The notes: generated from the letters alone by a model not told the origin. A stretch of DNA of 64,000 nucleotides from Streptococcaceae bacterium AF54-32pH5A (GCA_027682205.1 JAQDAD010000001.1:434001-498000); one strand, 5' to 3'; positions 1-8,703 are shown, counted from the first letter of the stretch. Program-made: numbers and translations.

Positions 1-12
1 CGCTAATTATCG

Positions 13-38
13 AAAGAGACCTCAAGAGGTCTCTTTTT
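13..38 (+). terminator. Rho-independent terminator of an upstream gene
   Basis: An 11-bp perfect stem (13-23 with 26-36) with a 2-nt loop runs into a T tract (34-38). It probably ends a plus-strand gene lying left of the window. The stem is AT-flanked on both sides, so it could also work in reverse. Confidence 0.75.
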
Positions 39-63
39 ACATGCAAAATCGGCTGTTACAAAA

Positions 64-117
64 TTGTTACCTTGACTTAAAAAAATGGGTTGACTTTTTC
101 TTCTGAATCAGTATAAT
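64..117 (+). promoter_or_regulatory. bioY promoter with possible biotin operator
   Basis: TTGACT (90-95) and TATAAT (112-117) are separated by 16 nt. An interrupted inverted repeat, TTGTTACC (64-71) and GGTTGAC (88-94), overlaps the -35 box and resembles a BirA-type biotin operator. A further GGTTAACAG lies at 140-148, beside the ribosome binding site. The promoter is well supported. The operator assignment is a guess from half-site resemblance and from the gene it precedes. Confidence 0.6.
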
Positions 118-150
118 AGTTACTATAATTTTAAAAAGAGGTTAACAGTT

Positions 151-687
151 TTGAAAAAAGCTCATATCTATGCTATCCCTGCTATCGGTGCTGCTCTTAT
201 CGCCGTTTTGGCACAAATCAGTCTCCCTATCGGTCCTGTCCCCTTCACTCTACAAAACTTCGCAATCGGTCTGATTGCTACTGTTTTTAGACCCAGAGAA
301 GCCGTTCTATCTGTTGCTCTCTATCTCCTACTGGGTGCCATTGGCTTACCTGTCTTTGCAGGGGGAGGAGCTGGATTCCACATTTTAGTCGGTCCAAGTG
401 CAGGCTATCTTTGGTTCGACCTTGTCTACGCTGGACTTACATCTTATCTCATCCATAAAAACAGTGGCTATATTCGTATTTTCCTAGCCAATCTCTTGGG
501 TGATTCCCTCGTCTTTGTCGGAGGTATTCTCAGCCTCCACTTCCTTGCTGGAATGCCATTCGATAAGGCGCTAGCAGTTGGTGTCCTTCCCTTTATCCTC
601 CCTGATCTTGGTAAGATCATTGCCATTAGTTTCATTGGTCGTCCCCTACTAGAACGATTGAAAAGCATCACTTATTTCTCAAGATAA
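151..687 (+). CDS. bioY: BioY, S component of an ECF biotin transporter
   Basis: Membrane protein of 178 residues that binds biotin and delivers it through the shared ECF energising module (EcfA1A2T), which is not in this window. The chain has about six hydrophobic segments and typical BioY stretches: the early QISLPIGPVPFTLQNFAIGL region and the glycine-rich GGGAGFHILVGPSAGYL region near residue 75. Length is normal for the family. The start is TTG, preceded by AGAGG at 137-141 with 9 nt spacing. The gene is monocistronic, bounded by its own promoter and a terminator right after the stop. Confidence 0.93.
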   Translation: MKKAHIYAIPAIGAALIAVLAQISLPIGPVPFTLQNFAIGLIATVFRPREAVLSVALYLLLGAIGLPVFAGGGAGFHILVGPSAGYLWFDLVYAGLTSYLIHKNSGYIRIFLANLLGDSLVFVGGILSLHFLAGMPFDKALAVGVLPFILPDLGKIIAISFIGRPLLERLKSITYFSR

Positions 688-692
688 AAAAT

Positions 693-724
693 GAGCCTGG
701 GACAATAGTCCCGTGGCTCTTTTA
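693..724. terminator. Bidirectional terminator between bioY and the YdbC-like gene
   Basis: Two-part stem: GAGCC (693-697) with GGCTC (715-719), and GGGAC (699-703) with GTCCC (708-712). It is followed by TTTT on the plus strand and by a T run on the minus strand, so it serves both converging genes. Confidence 0.8.
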
Positions 725-940
725 CTGATTGCCTTTAAAGGCATCCACCATTACTTGAAATTCTTCGTTTGTAAGGGTGATTCCTTTGCCCATCTTGGTA
801 TGATCAGGACTCCAAGTTCGAATATCAAACTTTGCTGGCGCACCATTAAAGCTAACTCGATTTAGTTCCTTTGTCCATCCTTTCTCATTTTCGGACAAGG
901 TCAGTAAGTGTTCTTCGATTTCAAATGTAAATTCTGCCAT
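722..940 (-). CDS. YdbC/PC4-like single-stranded DNA-binding protein
   Basis: Small protein of 72 residues similar to the YdbC family, whose fold is that of the transcriptional coactivator PC4; family members bind single-stranded nucleic acid as dimers. Visible features are the N-terminal strand MAEFTFEIEEHL, a central KFDIRTWSPDHTKMGKGITL segment and a short C-terminal helix. I start it at the ATG at 940 because AAAGGAG lies 7 nt upstream. An in-frame ATG at 964 has no ribosome binding site. The exact cellular role is not known. Confidence 0.8.
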   Translation of the reverse strand: MAEFTFEIEEHLLTLSENEKGWTKELNRVSFNGAPAKFDIRTWSPDHTKMGKGITLTNEEFQVMVDAFKGNQ

Positions 941-982
941 TTTGTTCTCCTTTTTAGTTTTCATTAGATTATTCGAAAAATC

Positions 983-1011
983 TTGTAGTTTTTAGCAAAA
1001 TTTTATATAAT
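983..1011 (+). promoter_or_regulatory. Promoter of the 106-aa gene
   Basis: TTGTAG (983-988), a 17-nt spacer and TATAAT (1006-1011) precede the gene at 1038, whose ribosome binding site is AAGGGAGG. Confidence 0.7.
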
Positions 1012-1037
1012 GTGGATAGATAAGAAGGGAGGATTCT

Positions 1038-1358
1038 ATGAGGCAGACATTCAAACTAGTTCTAGATAAACTACATGGTTTTCTCAATGGGAATGATGAT
1101 AATCCTCAAATCGAGGATAACTCCCTCACTACTATGATTGAACAAGCCATCCAGAAAAAGGCGGCTGTTCATGTGATACTTGCTGAGACGAGTTTTACGG
1201 GTGATATTGTCAAATATGATACCAGCCGTAAGCAGATTATTGTCAAAAATTTCACTAGAAATGTGACACGTATTATTCGGATTGGTGACATCAGGAGAAT
1301 CCGTTTTGTCCCTTCTACAGTAGAAAAGGCACAGAAAAGTCTATTTAAGAAAGAGTGA
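1038..1358 (+). CDS. Conserved small protein with YolD/Sm-like beta region
   Basis: Protein of 106 residues without signal peptide or membrane segment. Its first half is acidic and helical. The second half (about residues 45-92) is a series of beta strands, VHVILAETSFTGDIVKYD then KQIIVKNF and RIIRIGDIRRIRFV. That pattern resembles the small beta-barrel of YolD-like proteins, which sit beside Y-family polymerases. No polymerase is nearby here, and the similarity is pattern-level only. The gene has a good promoter and ribosome binding site and ends in its own terminator, so it is real. Function unknown. Confidence 0.75.
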   Translation: MRQTFKLVLDKLHGFLNGNDDNPQIEDNSLTTMIEQAIQKKAAVHVILAETSFTGDIVKYDTSRKQIIVKNFTRNVTRIIRIGDIRRIRFVPSTVEKAQKSLFKKE

Positions 1359-1386
1359 GATGTTCATTGCATCCCACTCTTTTTCT
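1351..1386. terminator. Terminator between converging genes
   Basis: The stem 1351-1362 pairs with 1370-1383 and has a T run at 1380-1383. It overlaps the stop codon of the 106-aa gene and abuts the stop of the converging ATP-cone gene. Confidence 0.7.
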
Positions 1387-1724
1387 TAACGGATTTGTTC
1401 AAAATGAAGGTGAACTGCGATGTGGTCACCGTACCCACTTCTCTCCAAATCACGTTGCAAGCGATAAGAGATATAGTGCTCTGCAATGGTGATGTAACCT
1501 GCTCCCAGCAAACGATTTTCAACCATTGATTGAATCATACTGATAGTCGCACGTTCTACTTTTGCTTCTTCCAAGTCCAAGACTACTTTTTTAGTGACTT
1601 GAGCTAGGTTTTGACGTAGGTCATCAGTCAAAACATAAACTGTCTGAGCTGCTTTTAGGACAGCTTGGTAAATTTTATCTGGATCAAAATCGGCAACTTC
1701 TCCGTTACGTTTGATTACTTGCAT
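1386..1724 (-). CDS. Stand-alone ATP-cone domain protein
   Basis: All 112 residues form little more than an ATP-cone, the nucleotide-binding regulatory domain normally found at the N terminus of ribonucleotide reductases or inside NrdR. The hallmark is VIKRNGEVADFDPDKIYQAV at the N terminus, then the helical body ending near residue 95. There is no zinc ribbon, so it is not NrdR, and no reductase domain. It is the last gene of a rimM-trmD operon, 10 nt after the trmD stop. Its partner is unknown; a nucleotide-sensing role is inferred from the domain only. Confidence 0.8.
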   Translation of the reverse strand: MQVIKRNGEVADFDPDKIYQAVLKAAQTVYVLTDDLRQNLAQVTKKVVLDLEEAKVERATISMIQSMVENRLLGAGYITIAEHYISYRLQRDLERSGYGDHIAVHLHFEQIR

Positions 1725-1734
1725 AAGATTCTCC

Positions 1735-2454
1735 TTATTCTTTGTTTTCTTTGATTTCTGCCAGCATTTTTTCTTCTTCTACTGTCAGTTGATAGTTTTC
1801 TAGCAAATCAGGTCTGCGCTGGTAGGTTTTCTTTAGACTTTCGTAAAGTCGCCACTGGCGAATCTTTTCATGGTGACCACTCATGAGCACATCTGGCACC
1901 ACCATGCCTCGATAGTCATAAGGGCGTGTGTATTGAGGATATTCGAGGAGTCCTGAAGAAAAACTATCGTCTTGGTGACTAGACTCCTTGCCAATCACTT
2001 CTGGAATCAAGCGAACGGTCGCATCGATCATGGTCATGGCTGCTAATTCACCACCAGTCAAGACATAGTCTCCTAGGGAAATTTCATCGGTTACCAAGGT
2101 CTTGATGCGCTCGTCATACCCTTCATAGTGACCACAGATAAAGATCAGTTCCTCTTCCTGGGCCAAATCTTCGGCATAAGCTTGATCGAACTGTTTTCCA
2201 GCAGGATCGAGAAGAATGACGCGGGGATTTTTCTTTTCAATGGCATCAAAAGCATCGAAAATAGGTTGGGCACGGAGCAACATCCCCTGACCGCCTCCAT
2301 AGGGCTCATCGTCAACATGACGGGCTTTTTCAGCGTATTCTCTGAAATTATGGTACTGGATATCCAAGAGCCCTTTTTCTCTAGCTTTTCCAACAATCGA
2401 GTGCTCCAGTGGAGAAAACATCTCAGGAAAGAGGGTTAAAATATCAATCTTCAT
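1735..2454 (-). CDS. trmD: tRNA (guanine37-N1)-methyltransferase TrmD
   Basis: Uses S-adenosylmethionine to methylate N1 of G37 in tRNAs, which prevents +1 frameshifting. Length is 239 residues, normal for TrmD. The trefoil-knot motifs are visible: [12 protein letters not shown] near residue 105-117 and [14 protein letters not shown] near 127-140. The N terminus [13 protein letters not shown] is diagnostic. The gene overlaps the end of rimM by 11 nt and is translated in the same minus-strand operon, the usual bacterial arrangement. Confidence 0.97.
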   Translation of the reverse strand: MKIDILTLFPEMFSPLEHSIVGKAREKGLLDIQYHNFREYAEKARHVDDEPYGGGQGMLLRAQPIFDAFDAIEKKNPRVILLDPAGKQFDQAYAEDLAQEEELIFICGHYEGYDERIKTLVTDEISLGDYVLTGGELAAMTMIDATVRLIPEVIGKESSHQDDSFSSGLLEYPQYTRPYDYRGMVVPDVLMSGHHEKIRQWRLYESLKKTYQRRPDLLENYQLTVEEEKMLAEIKENKE

Positions 2455-2962
2455 CGTCTAGTCCTTCTAAGATTTCCACTTGAACCCGCTTGTTTGGAAT
2501 ATCAACATTGAGAACTACTGGCGGAATGTAAGGTAAAAGCAAATCTCGCTTACCTTTTCGCTTAACCACCCAGACATCATTGGCACCTGGTTGTAGAATC
2601 TCCTTGATAGTTCCAATCAAGTCGTCTCCCTCGTAAACTTCCAAACCAATAATCTCGTGATAATAGAACTCTCCATCGTCTAAGTCATTCAAATCTTCCT
2701 CAGCGACTTTGAGACTATACCCCTTGTATTTTTCAATCGCATTGATATGGTACATGTCTTTGAATTTGATAATGTCAAAATTCTTATGCTTACGGTGGCT
2801 TGCGATGGTCACTGTTTGGACAAACTGGTCTTTTTCATCAAATAAAGCCAGCTCTGCCCCTTTTTTAAACCGTTCCTCAGCAAAATCCGTCACAGACAAG
2901 ACTCGCATCTCACCCTGTAGACCCTGCGTATTGACGATTTTCCCAACATTAAAGTAGTTCAT
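2444..2962 (-). CDS. rimM: 16S rRNA processing protein RimM
   Basis: Assists maturation of the 30S head by binding ribosomal protein S19 and 16S rRNA. It has 172 residues: an N-terminal RimM barrel beginning [20 protein letters not shown] and a C-terminal PRC-barrel (about residues 95-170). The start is supported by AGGAG upstream and by the promoter at 2992-3020. It is the first gene of the rimM-trmD-ATP-cone operon. Confidence 0.96.
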   Translation of the reverse strand: MNYFNVGKIVNTQGLQGEMRVLSVTDFAEERFKKGAELALFDEKDQFVQTVTIASHRKHKNFDIIKFKDMYHINAIEKYKGYSLKVAEEDLNDLDDGEFYYHEIIGLEVYEGDDLIGTIKEILQPGANDVWVVKRKGKRDLLLPYIPPVVLNVDIPNKRVQVEILEGLDDED

Positions 2963-2991
2963 CTTATCTCCTGTATCTATTTCTATCCTTT

Positions 2992-3020
2992 ATTTTATCA
3001 CGTTCCAGGGATTTTCACAA
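2992..3020 (-). promoter_or_regulatory. rimM operon promoter
   Basis: Reading the minus strand, TTGTGA (3015-3020), a 17-nt spacer and TAAAAT (2992-2997) lie 30 nt upstream of the rimM start. Confidence 0.65.
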
Positions 3021-3035
3021 GTTGGAGAAAATCAG

Positions 3036-3587
3036 CTATAATCCCAAAATTGCTAGTAGTTTCCTCTTTAATGTTAATTTATATTTGAAAGAAGAGATAT
3101 TTATATTCCCGTTATACATAGTACTATAAAATGTATACTCCCCAATTTGACCTTGACTTGTCTTCCATTTCATTCTTAAACTAGGTATAGTCTCAGGTAA
3201 ATTTGTATGAATTAATAGGCATGTATAATTTTTTAAATTTTTAACTGTATGTATTTTATCATGAACGACTAAACGATTACTTTTTGAATCATAGATTAAA
3301 GAATAAAATTCTACAATTTCAATATCAACTTCTTTTGGATAAAAAATCAAATGGTTATAATGTTTATCATTTTTATTATGTTTAAACTCATAAATATGAT
3401 GAAATCTCGTATGTAAGGAATCAAATTCGATTGGTTTAATTGCCTGAATTTCGATATTATTAATATAGGCCTTATTCTGGAAACTAATTTTTAAAATTAC
3501 ACCGATAAAAGTCGAAATCTGTATAATTCGCAATAACCAATCAATATACATCGCCCAGTCTATTTTTAAAAAATAGTCAGTGTCCAT
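3036..3587 (-). CDS. Hypothetical membrane-anchored protein
   Basis: Protein of 183 residues that I do not recognise. One hydrophobic segment near the N terminus (about residues 14-33, MYIDWLLRIIQISTFIGVIL) would anchor it; the rest is beta-rich and hydrophilic, ending in a basic tail. Its base composition is clearly more AT-rich than the flanking genes, suggesting recent acquisition. It overlaps the 3' end of the MazG-like gene by 11 nt, so it is translated with it. It might be a membrane-associated effector, but nothing in the sequence proves that. Confidence 0.55.
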   Translation of the reverse strand: MDTDYFLKIDWAMYIDWLLRIIQISTFIGVILKISFQNKAYINNIEIQAIKPIEFDSLHTRFHHIYEFKHNKNDKHYNHLIFYPKEVDIEIVEFYSLIYDSKSNRLVVHDKIHTVKNLKNYTCLLIHTNLPETIPSLRMKWKTSQGQIGEYTFYSTMYNGNINISSFKYKLTLKRKLLAILGL

Positions 3588-3921
3588 TATTTCTCAAATC
3601 TCCCTTCAAAAAGCCTTCCAAATCTCGTTCATGTTGGTACTTAATGGCAGCCTTCTTATCTTTGTCAAAGATGGTTTTGGTTAGGTCAATATCGTTGATA
3701 GCCGCGATTGCGACGGTGTAATGAATGATATCAGCCAGTTCTTTGGCTAGTTCCTCGTTTGAGTCCTGAACGCCCTTTTTTCGACCGGAGCGCCCATTCA
3801 AGACCTCGGCTACTTCTCCGACTTCCTCCACTAGCTTGATAAAGAGGCCTTCCTCAGTCCGAGACTGTTGGTAATGTTCGAGTAAATAGGCTTGTAATTG
3901 TCTAAACGTTAAATCCTTCAT
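3577..3921 (-). CDS. MazG-like nucleotide pyrophosphohydrolase
   Basis: 114 residues of the all-alpha NTP pyrophosphohydrolase superfamily. Family members hydrolyse (often non-canonical) nucleoside triphosphates to the monophosphate plus pyrophosphate. The metal-binding pattern is visible as KLVEEVGEVAEVLNG (about residues 29-43) with the distal EELAKELADIIHYTVAIA helix (57-74). The ribosome binding site is AGGAGGA. The gene begins after the khpA terminator and is followed by an overlapping AT-rich membrane protein gene. Confidence 0.85.
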   Translation of the reverse strand: MKDLTFRQLQAYLLEHYQQSRTEEGLFIKLVEEVGEVAEVLNGRSGRKKGVQDSNEELAKELADIIHYTVAIAAINDIDLTKTIFDKDKKAAIKYQHERDLEGFLKGDLRNNGH

Positions 3922-3934
3922 CTTCTCCTCCTAA

Positions 3935-3963
3935 CAAAAAAGCGAGACATCTGTCCCGCTTTC
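3935..3963 (-). terminator. Terminator after khpA
   Basis: On the minus strand the arms AAAGCGGGACA and TGTCTCGCTTT form a stem with one G-T mismatch, followed by a T run (complement of 3935-3940). It closes the rpsP-khpA operon. Confidence 0.8.
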
Positions 3964-3964
3964 T

Positions 3965-4204
3965 TTATTTTTCATCGATAACGATTCTTACTTTTTTGTC
4001 TTCAGTTGGGACAGAGTAGACAATCGTTCTTATCGCTGAGATAGTGCGACCCTTACGACCGATAACACGACCGACATCGCTTTGGTCAAGATCCAAGTGA
4101 TACTCCAAAAACTCTGGTGTGTCTTCAATCTTGATAGTTAAGGCATCTGGTTGTGAAATCAAAGGTTTCACAATCGCAATAATGAGATTTTCAATCGTAT
4201 CCAT
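3965..4204 (-). CDS. khpA: KH-domain RNA-binding protein KhpA
   Basis: 79-residue single KH domain with the nucleic-acid-binding loop [17 protein letters not shown] (about residues 43-59). In pneumococcus KhpA pairs with KhpB/EloR and affects cell elongation and division. Location downstream of rpsP, 19 nt after its stop, is the standard streptococcal arrangement. The gene is cotranscribed with rpsP and ends at the hairpin 3935-3963. Confidence 0.93.
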   Translation of the reverse strand: MDTIENLIIAIVKPLISQPDALTIKIEDTPEFLEYHLDLDQSDVGRVIGRKGRTISAIRTIVYSVPTEDKKVRIVIDEK

Positions 4205-4223
4205 CTGTCAACCTACTTTAAAC

Positions 4224-4496
4224 TTATTTTGAGAATTTAGAATCGTGGAATTTTTTCAATACGCCTTCTTTTGAAAGGATGTTACGAACTGTATCTGAAG
4301 GTTGAGCTCCATCAGCCAACCATGCAAGAACGCGGTCTTCTTTCAAAGTTACTTGGTTTTCAGCAACAAGTGGGTTATAAGTTCCAACTGTTTCGATGAA
4401 ACGTCCGTCACGAGGTGAACGTGAGTCTGCTACGTTGATACGGTAGAAAGGTTTTTTCTTAGAACCCATACGAGTCAAACGGATTTTAACTGCCAT
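4224..4496 (-). CDS. rpsP: 30S ribosomal protein S16
   Basis: 90 residues, normal length. The N terminus [20 protein letters not shown] and the following [19 protein letters not shown] are the S16 signature. It assembles early into the 30S body. It has its own strong promoter at 4562-4589 and leads the khpA operon. Confidence 0.98.
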   Translation of the reverse strand: MAVKIRLTRMGSKKKPFYRINVADSRSPRDGRFIETVGTYNPLVAENQVTLKEDRVLAWLADGAQPSDTVRNILSKEGVLKKFHDSKFSK

Positions 4497-4561
4497 TTTT
4501 TAATGTCTCTTTTCTTATTTTTTATTTCGGTGAAATAGCTGAGCTATTTAGCACATGTTCT

Positions 4562-4589
4562 ATTATAGCAGATTTTTGACAGGTGTCAA
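4562..4589 (-). promoter_or_regulatory. rpsP promoter
   Basis: Consensus minus-strand promoter: TTGACA (4584-4589), a 16-nt spacer and TATAAT (4562-4567). Confidence 0.85.
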
Positions 4590-4655
4590 GAAAAAAACTT
4601 GACAGAGTTTTATTTTTTTTTAACTACTAGAAATTTTTAGTAAAATCATTAACAT

Positions 4656-4684
4656 TTGAAATCACCTCCCTTTTAGGGTACAAT
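4656..4684 (+). promoter_or_regulatory. slrA promoter
   Basis: TTGAAA (4656-4661), a 17-nt spacer and TACAAT (4679-4684). The ribosome binding site GAGAGGAAA precedes the ATG at 4714. Confidence 0.75.
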
Positions 4685-4713
4685 GATAGAAATGAATTTT
4701 TGAGAGGAAAACA

Positions 4714-5517
4714 ATGAAAAAACTAGCAACCCTTCTTTTACTATCAACTGTTGCCCTTGCTGGGTGTACTAGTATCCAACGTGGTCTCCGTGGCGATAAC
4801 TATGTCGACTCCAGTCTTGCAGCAGAAGAAAGCTCAAAAGCGGCTGCTCAAGCTGCCAAAGATTTGAATGACGCTTTGACCAATGAAAATGCCAACTTCC
4901 CTCAACTTTCTAAGGAAGTTGCTGAAGATGAAGCCGAAGTCATTTTACACACAAATCAAGGCGATGTACGCATCAAACTCTTTCCAAAACTAGCACCTCT
5001 AGCAGTTGAAAACTTCCTTACTCACGCTAAGGAAGGCTACTATAACGGCATCACCTTCCACCGTGTCATCGATGGCTTTATGGTACAAACTGGAGATCCT
5101 AAGGGAGATGGTACAGGTGGTCAATCCATCTGGCATGATAAGGATAAAACGAAGGACAAGGGAACTGGTTTCAAAAATGAAATCTCACCTTACCTATACA
5201 ATATCCGCGGAGCACTTGCTATGGCTAACACTGGTCAACCAAACACCAACGGTAGCCAATTCTTCATCAACCAAAACTCAACAGATATTTCTGCTAAACT
5301 CCCTACTAGCAAGTATCCAAAGAAAATTATCGAAGCCTATAAAGAGGGCGGAAATCCTAGCCTAGATGGCAAACATCCTGTCTTTGGTCAAGTCATCGAT
5401 GGCATGGATGTTGTTGACAAGATTGCCAAGACTGAAAAAGATGAAAAAGATAAACCAACTACTGCTATCACCATTGACAGTATCGAAGTGGTCAAGGACT
5501 ACGATTTTAAATCCTAA
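4714..5517 (+). CDS. slrA: Streptococcal lipoprotein rotamase SlrA (cyclophilin-type PPIase)
   Basis: Surface lipoprotein that catalyses cis-trans isomerisation of prolyl bonds. The lipoprotein signal peptide ends in the lipobox LAGC (cysteine at about residue 18). A linker of about 50 residues rich in Ala and Ser leads to the cyclophilin domain (about 72-265). Active-site landmarks are [15 protein letters not shown] and the GSQFFINQ strand. Length, 267 residues, equals my recollection of pneumococcal SlrA, where the protein aids colonisation. Monocistronic, with its own promoter and a strong terminator. Confidence 0.92.
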   Translation: MKKLATLLLLSTVALAGCTSIQRGLRGDNYVDSSLAAEESSKAAAQAAKDLNDALTNENANFPQLSKEVAEDEAEVILHTNQGDVRIKLFPKLAPLAVENFLTHAKEGYYNGITFHRVIDGFMVQTGDPKGDGTGGQSIWHDKDKTKDKGTGFKNEISPYLYNIRGALAMANTGQPNTNGSQFFINQNSTDISAKLPTSKYPKKIIEAYKEGGNPSLDGKHPVFGQVIDGMDVVDKIAKTEKDEKDKPTTAITIDSIEVVKDYDFKS

Positions 5518-5527
5518 ATAACCTAAA

Positions 5528-5565
5528 AAATACAGTATCCGCATTCGATACTGTATTTCTTTTTC
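5528..5565. terminator. Bidirectional terminator, slrA / ABC-F
   Basis: A 12-bp perfect stem (5528-5539 with 5547-5558) has a T-rich run to the right and an A-rich flank on the left, so it ends both converging genes. Confidence 0.85.
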
Positions 5566-5573
5566 CCTCATTT

Positions 5574-7115
5574 TTAAGTTAGTTTATTAAAGTCCCAGAT
5601 TTGGTCCATCCAGCCTTCATAGAAGTCTGGCTCGTGGCAGACCATGAGGATAGACCCCTTGTACTCTTTAAGGGCTCGCTTGAGTTCATCCTTGGCATCC
5701 ACATCCAGGTGGTTGGTCGGCTCGTCAAGTACTAAAACGTTGTTTTCACGATTCATCAAGAGACAGAAGCGCACCTTGGCTTGTTCCCCACCTGATAAGA
5801 CCTGGATTTGACTTTCGATATGCTTGGTTGTCAAACCACAACGAGCAAGTGCTGCTCGGACCTCTGCCTGATTGAGTGCTGGAAAGGCGTTCCAAACTGC
5901 TTCTAGTGGTGTTTGACGATTGCCCCCTTCCACTTCCTGCTCAAAGTAGCCAAGTTCAAGGTAGTCACCACGTTCGACTTCTCCAGCGATTGGCGGAATA
6001 ATTCCCAAGAGAGACTTCAAGAGAGTTGTTTTCCCGATACCATTTGCCCCGATAATAGCAACCTTTTGATTGCGTTCAAAGGTAAGGTTTAAGGGTTTGG
6101 TGAGTGGACGGTCATAACCAATCTGCAAATCCTTAGCCTGGAAGATAAAGCGCCCAGGTGTACGAGCTGGTTTGAAATCAAAGGATGGTTTTGGCTTCTC
6201 ACTTTGAAGTTCGATAATATCCATCTTATCCAATTTCTTCTGACGAGACATGGCCATGTTTCGTGTTGCAACACGGGCTTTATTTCGGGCAACAAAGTCC
6301 TTAAGGTCGGCAATCTCTTTCTGTTGGCGTTCGTAGGCTGCCTCTAACTGAGATTTCTTCATAGCATAGACTTCTTGGAACTGGTAGTAATCTCCAGAAT
6401 AGCGAGTCAATTGTTGGTTCTCCACATGGTAGACAATATTGATCACGTCGTTGAGGAATGGAATATCGTGCGAAATAAGGACAAAGGCATTCTCATAGTT
6501 TTGGAGATAGCGTTTGAGCCAGTCAATATGCTCAGCATCCAAGTAGTTGGTTGGCTCGTCCAGTAACAAGATATCTGGCTTTTCAAGGAGGAGTTTAGCC
6601 AAGAGTACCTTGGTTCTTTGACCACCTGACAAGGCTGTTACGTCTGTATCCATACCATAGTCCATGACACCGAGAGCACGCGCTACTTCATCAATCTTAG
6701 CATCCAAGGTATAGAAGTCACGACTCTCCAAACGATCTTGGAGTTCGCCAACTTCTTCCATCAGCGCATCGATATCTGCTCCCTCTTCAGCCATATCCAT
6801 ATAAAGATCATTGATACGAGCTTCTGCTTTAAAAAGCTCATCAAAGGCTGTACGCAAAACATCACGCACAGTTTGGCCTTCTTTTAGCACAGCGTGCTGG
6901 TCCAGATAGCCAGCGGTCACATACTTAGACCACTCAACCTTCCCTTCATCTGGTAGCATTTTACCAGTCACGATACTCATAAAGGTTGATTTTCCTTCAC
7001 CGTTAGCACCGACTAAACCGATATGTTCTCCCTTGAGGAGACGGAAGGACACATCTTCAAAAATTGCACGGTCACCAAAACCGTGACTCAGATTTTTAAC
7101 TTCTAGGATACTCAT
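5574..7115 (-). CDS. ABC-F family ATPase (YfmM-like)
   Basis: Two fused ABC domains on one chain of 513 residues without membrane segments, the ABC-F layout; members act on the ribosome, not as transporters. Domain 1 (about 1-250) has Walker A GANGEGKST, signature LSGGQ and Walker B DILLLDEPTN. The charged linker (about 245-320) is the region that reaches the peptidyl transferase centre in studied relatives. Domain 2 has GANGIGKTT, LSGGE and VLVLDEPTNH. It resembles Bacillus YfmM more than EttA, judged from memory. The role (translation rescue or mild antibiotic protection) is unknown. It follows vanZ by 1 nt in an rlmN-vanZ-ABC-F operon. Confidence 0.88.
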   Translation of the reverse strand: MSILEVKNLSHGFGDRAIFEDVSFRLLKGEHIGLVGANGEGKSTFMSIVTGKMLPDEGKVEWSKYVTAGYLDQHAVLKEGQTVRDVLRTAFDELFKAEARINDLYMDMAEEGADIDALMEEVGELQDRLESRDFYTLDAKIDEVARALGVMDYGMDTDVTALSGGQRTKVLLAKLLLEKPDILLLDEPTNYLDAEHIDWLKRYLQNYENAFVLISHDIPFLNDVINIVYHVENQQLTRYSGDYYQFQEVYAMKKSQLEAAYERQQKEIADLKDFVARNKARVATRNMAMSRQKKLDKMDIIELQSEKPKPSFDFKPARTPGRFIFQAKDLQIGYDRPLTKPLNLTFERNQKVAIIGANGIGKTTLLKSLLGIIPPIAGEVERGDYLELGYFEQEVEGGNRQTPLEAVWNAFPALNQAEVRAALARCGLTTKHIESQIQVLSGGEQAKVRFCLLMNRENNVLVLDEPTNHLDVDAKDELKRALKEYKGSILMVCHEPDFYEGWMDQIWDFNKLT

Positions 7116-7116
7116 T

Positions 7117-7596
7117 CTAATTCCTTATCTTGTTTTTATGTAGTAGTTTATAGAGGAGCCAAGCTAGGTAGCCGCCTAAAGTATTGGTCCATAAATCATC
7201 AATCTCAAAGACCCGATTAAAATCAAAGAAAAAGTCTAAAACTAGTTGTGTGCACTCGATTCCCAAGCTCAATATAAAACTGAGAAGAAGAACCCTTTTA
7301 GTTTTTCTTAGAGAGGGTAAGAGATAGAGAAGTTGGAAAATCAGAGGGAAGAGCAAGAAGACATTCAAAATGTTCTGCAAAAAGATCCAAATGACTTGTC
7401 CCAAACTAGTCACTTCACCCAGTTTCCAAAGGGAGTTTAAGGGAGTTAAAAGAAAAACCAGGCGTCCAAAAGTTTGAATACCTGGAGTTTCCACTCCTGT
7501 AGGAAGTTGAGGTTGGGGAGTAAAACAAAAACAGACAATGCAAAGACTGTAAATAGCCACTCCCAATCTTAAGAATAATTCTCTTTTTCTAGTCAT
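7117..7596 (-). CDS. VanZ-like membrane protein
   Basis: 159 residues with four or five hydrophobic helices and the VanZ-family acidic motif IDDLWTNTLGGYLAWLLYK near the C terminus (about residues 132-150), plus GIECTQLVL. VanZ of enterococci gives low-level teicoplanin resistance; chromosomal homologues in streptococci have no assigned role. It sits between rlmN and the ABC-F gene, separated by one nucleotide on each side, so all three are surely cotranscribed. Confidence 0.85.
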   Translation of the reverse strand: MTRKRELFLRLGVAIYSLCIVCFCFTPQPQLPTGVETPGIQTFGRLVFLLTPLNSLWKLGEVTSLGQVIWIFLQNILNVFLLFPLIFQLLYLLPSLRKTKRVLLLSFILSLGIECTQLVLDFFFDFNRVFEIDDLWTNTLGGYLAWLLYKLLHKNKIRN

Positions 7597-7597
7597 T

Positions 7598-8683
7598 TTA
7601 TGGATTTACCGCTGCGACTGCCTTCTGGCGGTCACGTTTCATTGTATTGGAACGCAATTGTCCACAAGCCGCATCAATATCTGTACCATGCTCTTGACGG
7701 ACGACACAGTTAATCCCTTTTTTCTTGAGGGTATCATAGAAGGTCATCACGCGCTCTTTAGGACTACGGCTATATTGGTCATGTTCACTAACTGGGTTAT
7801 AGGGAATCAAGTTTACATAAGATAATTTCTTGATGTTCTTGAGCAACTCAGCCAACTCCAAGGCTTGTTCAACACCATCGTTGACTTCATTCAGCATGAT
7901 GTACTCAAAGGTCACACGGCGATTGGTTGTTTCGATATAGTACTCAATAGCAGCAAAGAGCTTTTCAATCGGAAAGGCACGGTTAATCTTCATGATGCTT
8001 GAGCGCAACTCATTATTGGGTGCGTGAAGGGAAACAGCCAGATTAACCTGTACACCTTCATTAGCAAAGTCACGAATTTTATGGGCCAAACCTGAGGTTG
8101 AAACTGTGATGTGACGAGCACCGATAGCCATCCCCTTGTCATCATTGATTGTACGGACGAAATTCAAGACATTGTTGTAATTATCAAATGGTTCACCAAT
8201 TCCCATGACAACGATATGACTAACACGCTCGTCCTGACCACGCTCATCAAAATATTTCTGAACCAGCATGATCTGCGCTACAATTTCACCGTTATTAAGG
8301 TCGCGTTGCTTCTTAATCAAACCAGAGGCACAGAAGGTACAACCGATATTACAGCCGACTTGAGTGGTCACACAGACTGACAGTCCGTAGTGTTGACGCA
8401 TCAGTACTGTCTCAATCAACATGCCATCTGGCAACTCGAAAAGATACTTAACAGTACCGTCAGCCGACTCTTGCACGATGCGTTGTTTCAATGGATTTAC
8501 CACAAACTGCTCATTGAGCTTGGCAATCAAATCCTTGGAAAGGTTGGTCATTTCTTCAAATGACTGGACACGTTTACGGTAGAGCCATTCCCAGATCTGA
8601 TCTGCTCGGAATTTCTTTTCTCCTTGTTCTAATACCCATTCTTGCATGGTTTGACGTGTTAAACTGTAAATAGACGGTTTCAT
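7598..8683 (-). CDS. rlmN: 23S rRNA/tRNA adenine-C2 methyltransferase RlmN
   Basis: Radical-SAM enzyme that methylates C2 of A2503 in 23S rRNA and A37 in some tRNAs. 361 residues, normal length. The cluster motif is [11 protein letters not shown] (about residues 110-120), preceded by the RlmN N-terminal accessory domain. A conserved cysteine near the C terminus (ACGQLRS) is the methyl-carrier cysteine of the family. It is preceded by a YutD-like gene at 20 nt. Confidence 0.96.
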   Translation of the reverse strand: MKPSIYSLTRQTMQEWVLEQGEKKFRADQIWEWLYRKRVQSFEEMTNLSKDLIAKLNEQFVVNPLKQRIVQESADGTVKYLFELPDGMLIETVLMRQHYGLSVCVTTQVGCNIGCTFCASGLIKKQRDLNNGEIVAQIMLVQKYFDERGQDERVSHIVVMGIGEPFDNYNNVLNFVRTINDDKGMAIGARHITVSTSGLAHKIRDFANEGVQVNLAVSLHAPNNELRSSIMKINRAFPIEKLFAAIEYYIETTNRRVTFEYIMLNEVNDGVEQALELAELLKNIKKLSYVNLIPYNPVSEHDQYSRSPKERVMTFYDTLKKKGINCVVRQEHGTDIDAACGQLRSNTMKRDRQKAVAAVNP

Positions 8684-8703
8684 CTCTTCTCCTTATTCTC
8701 TAT

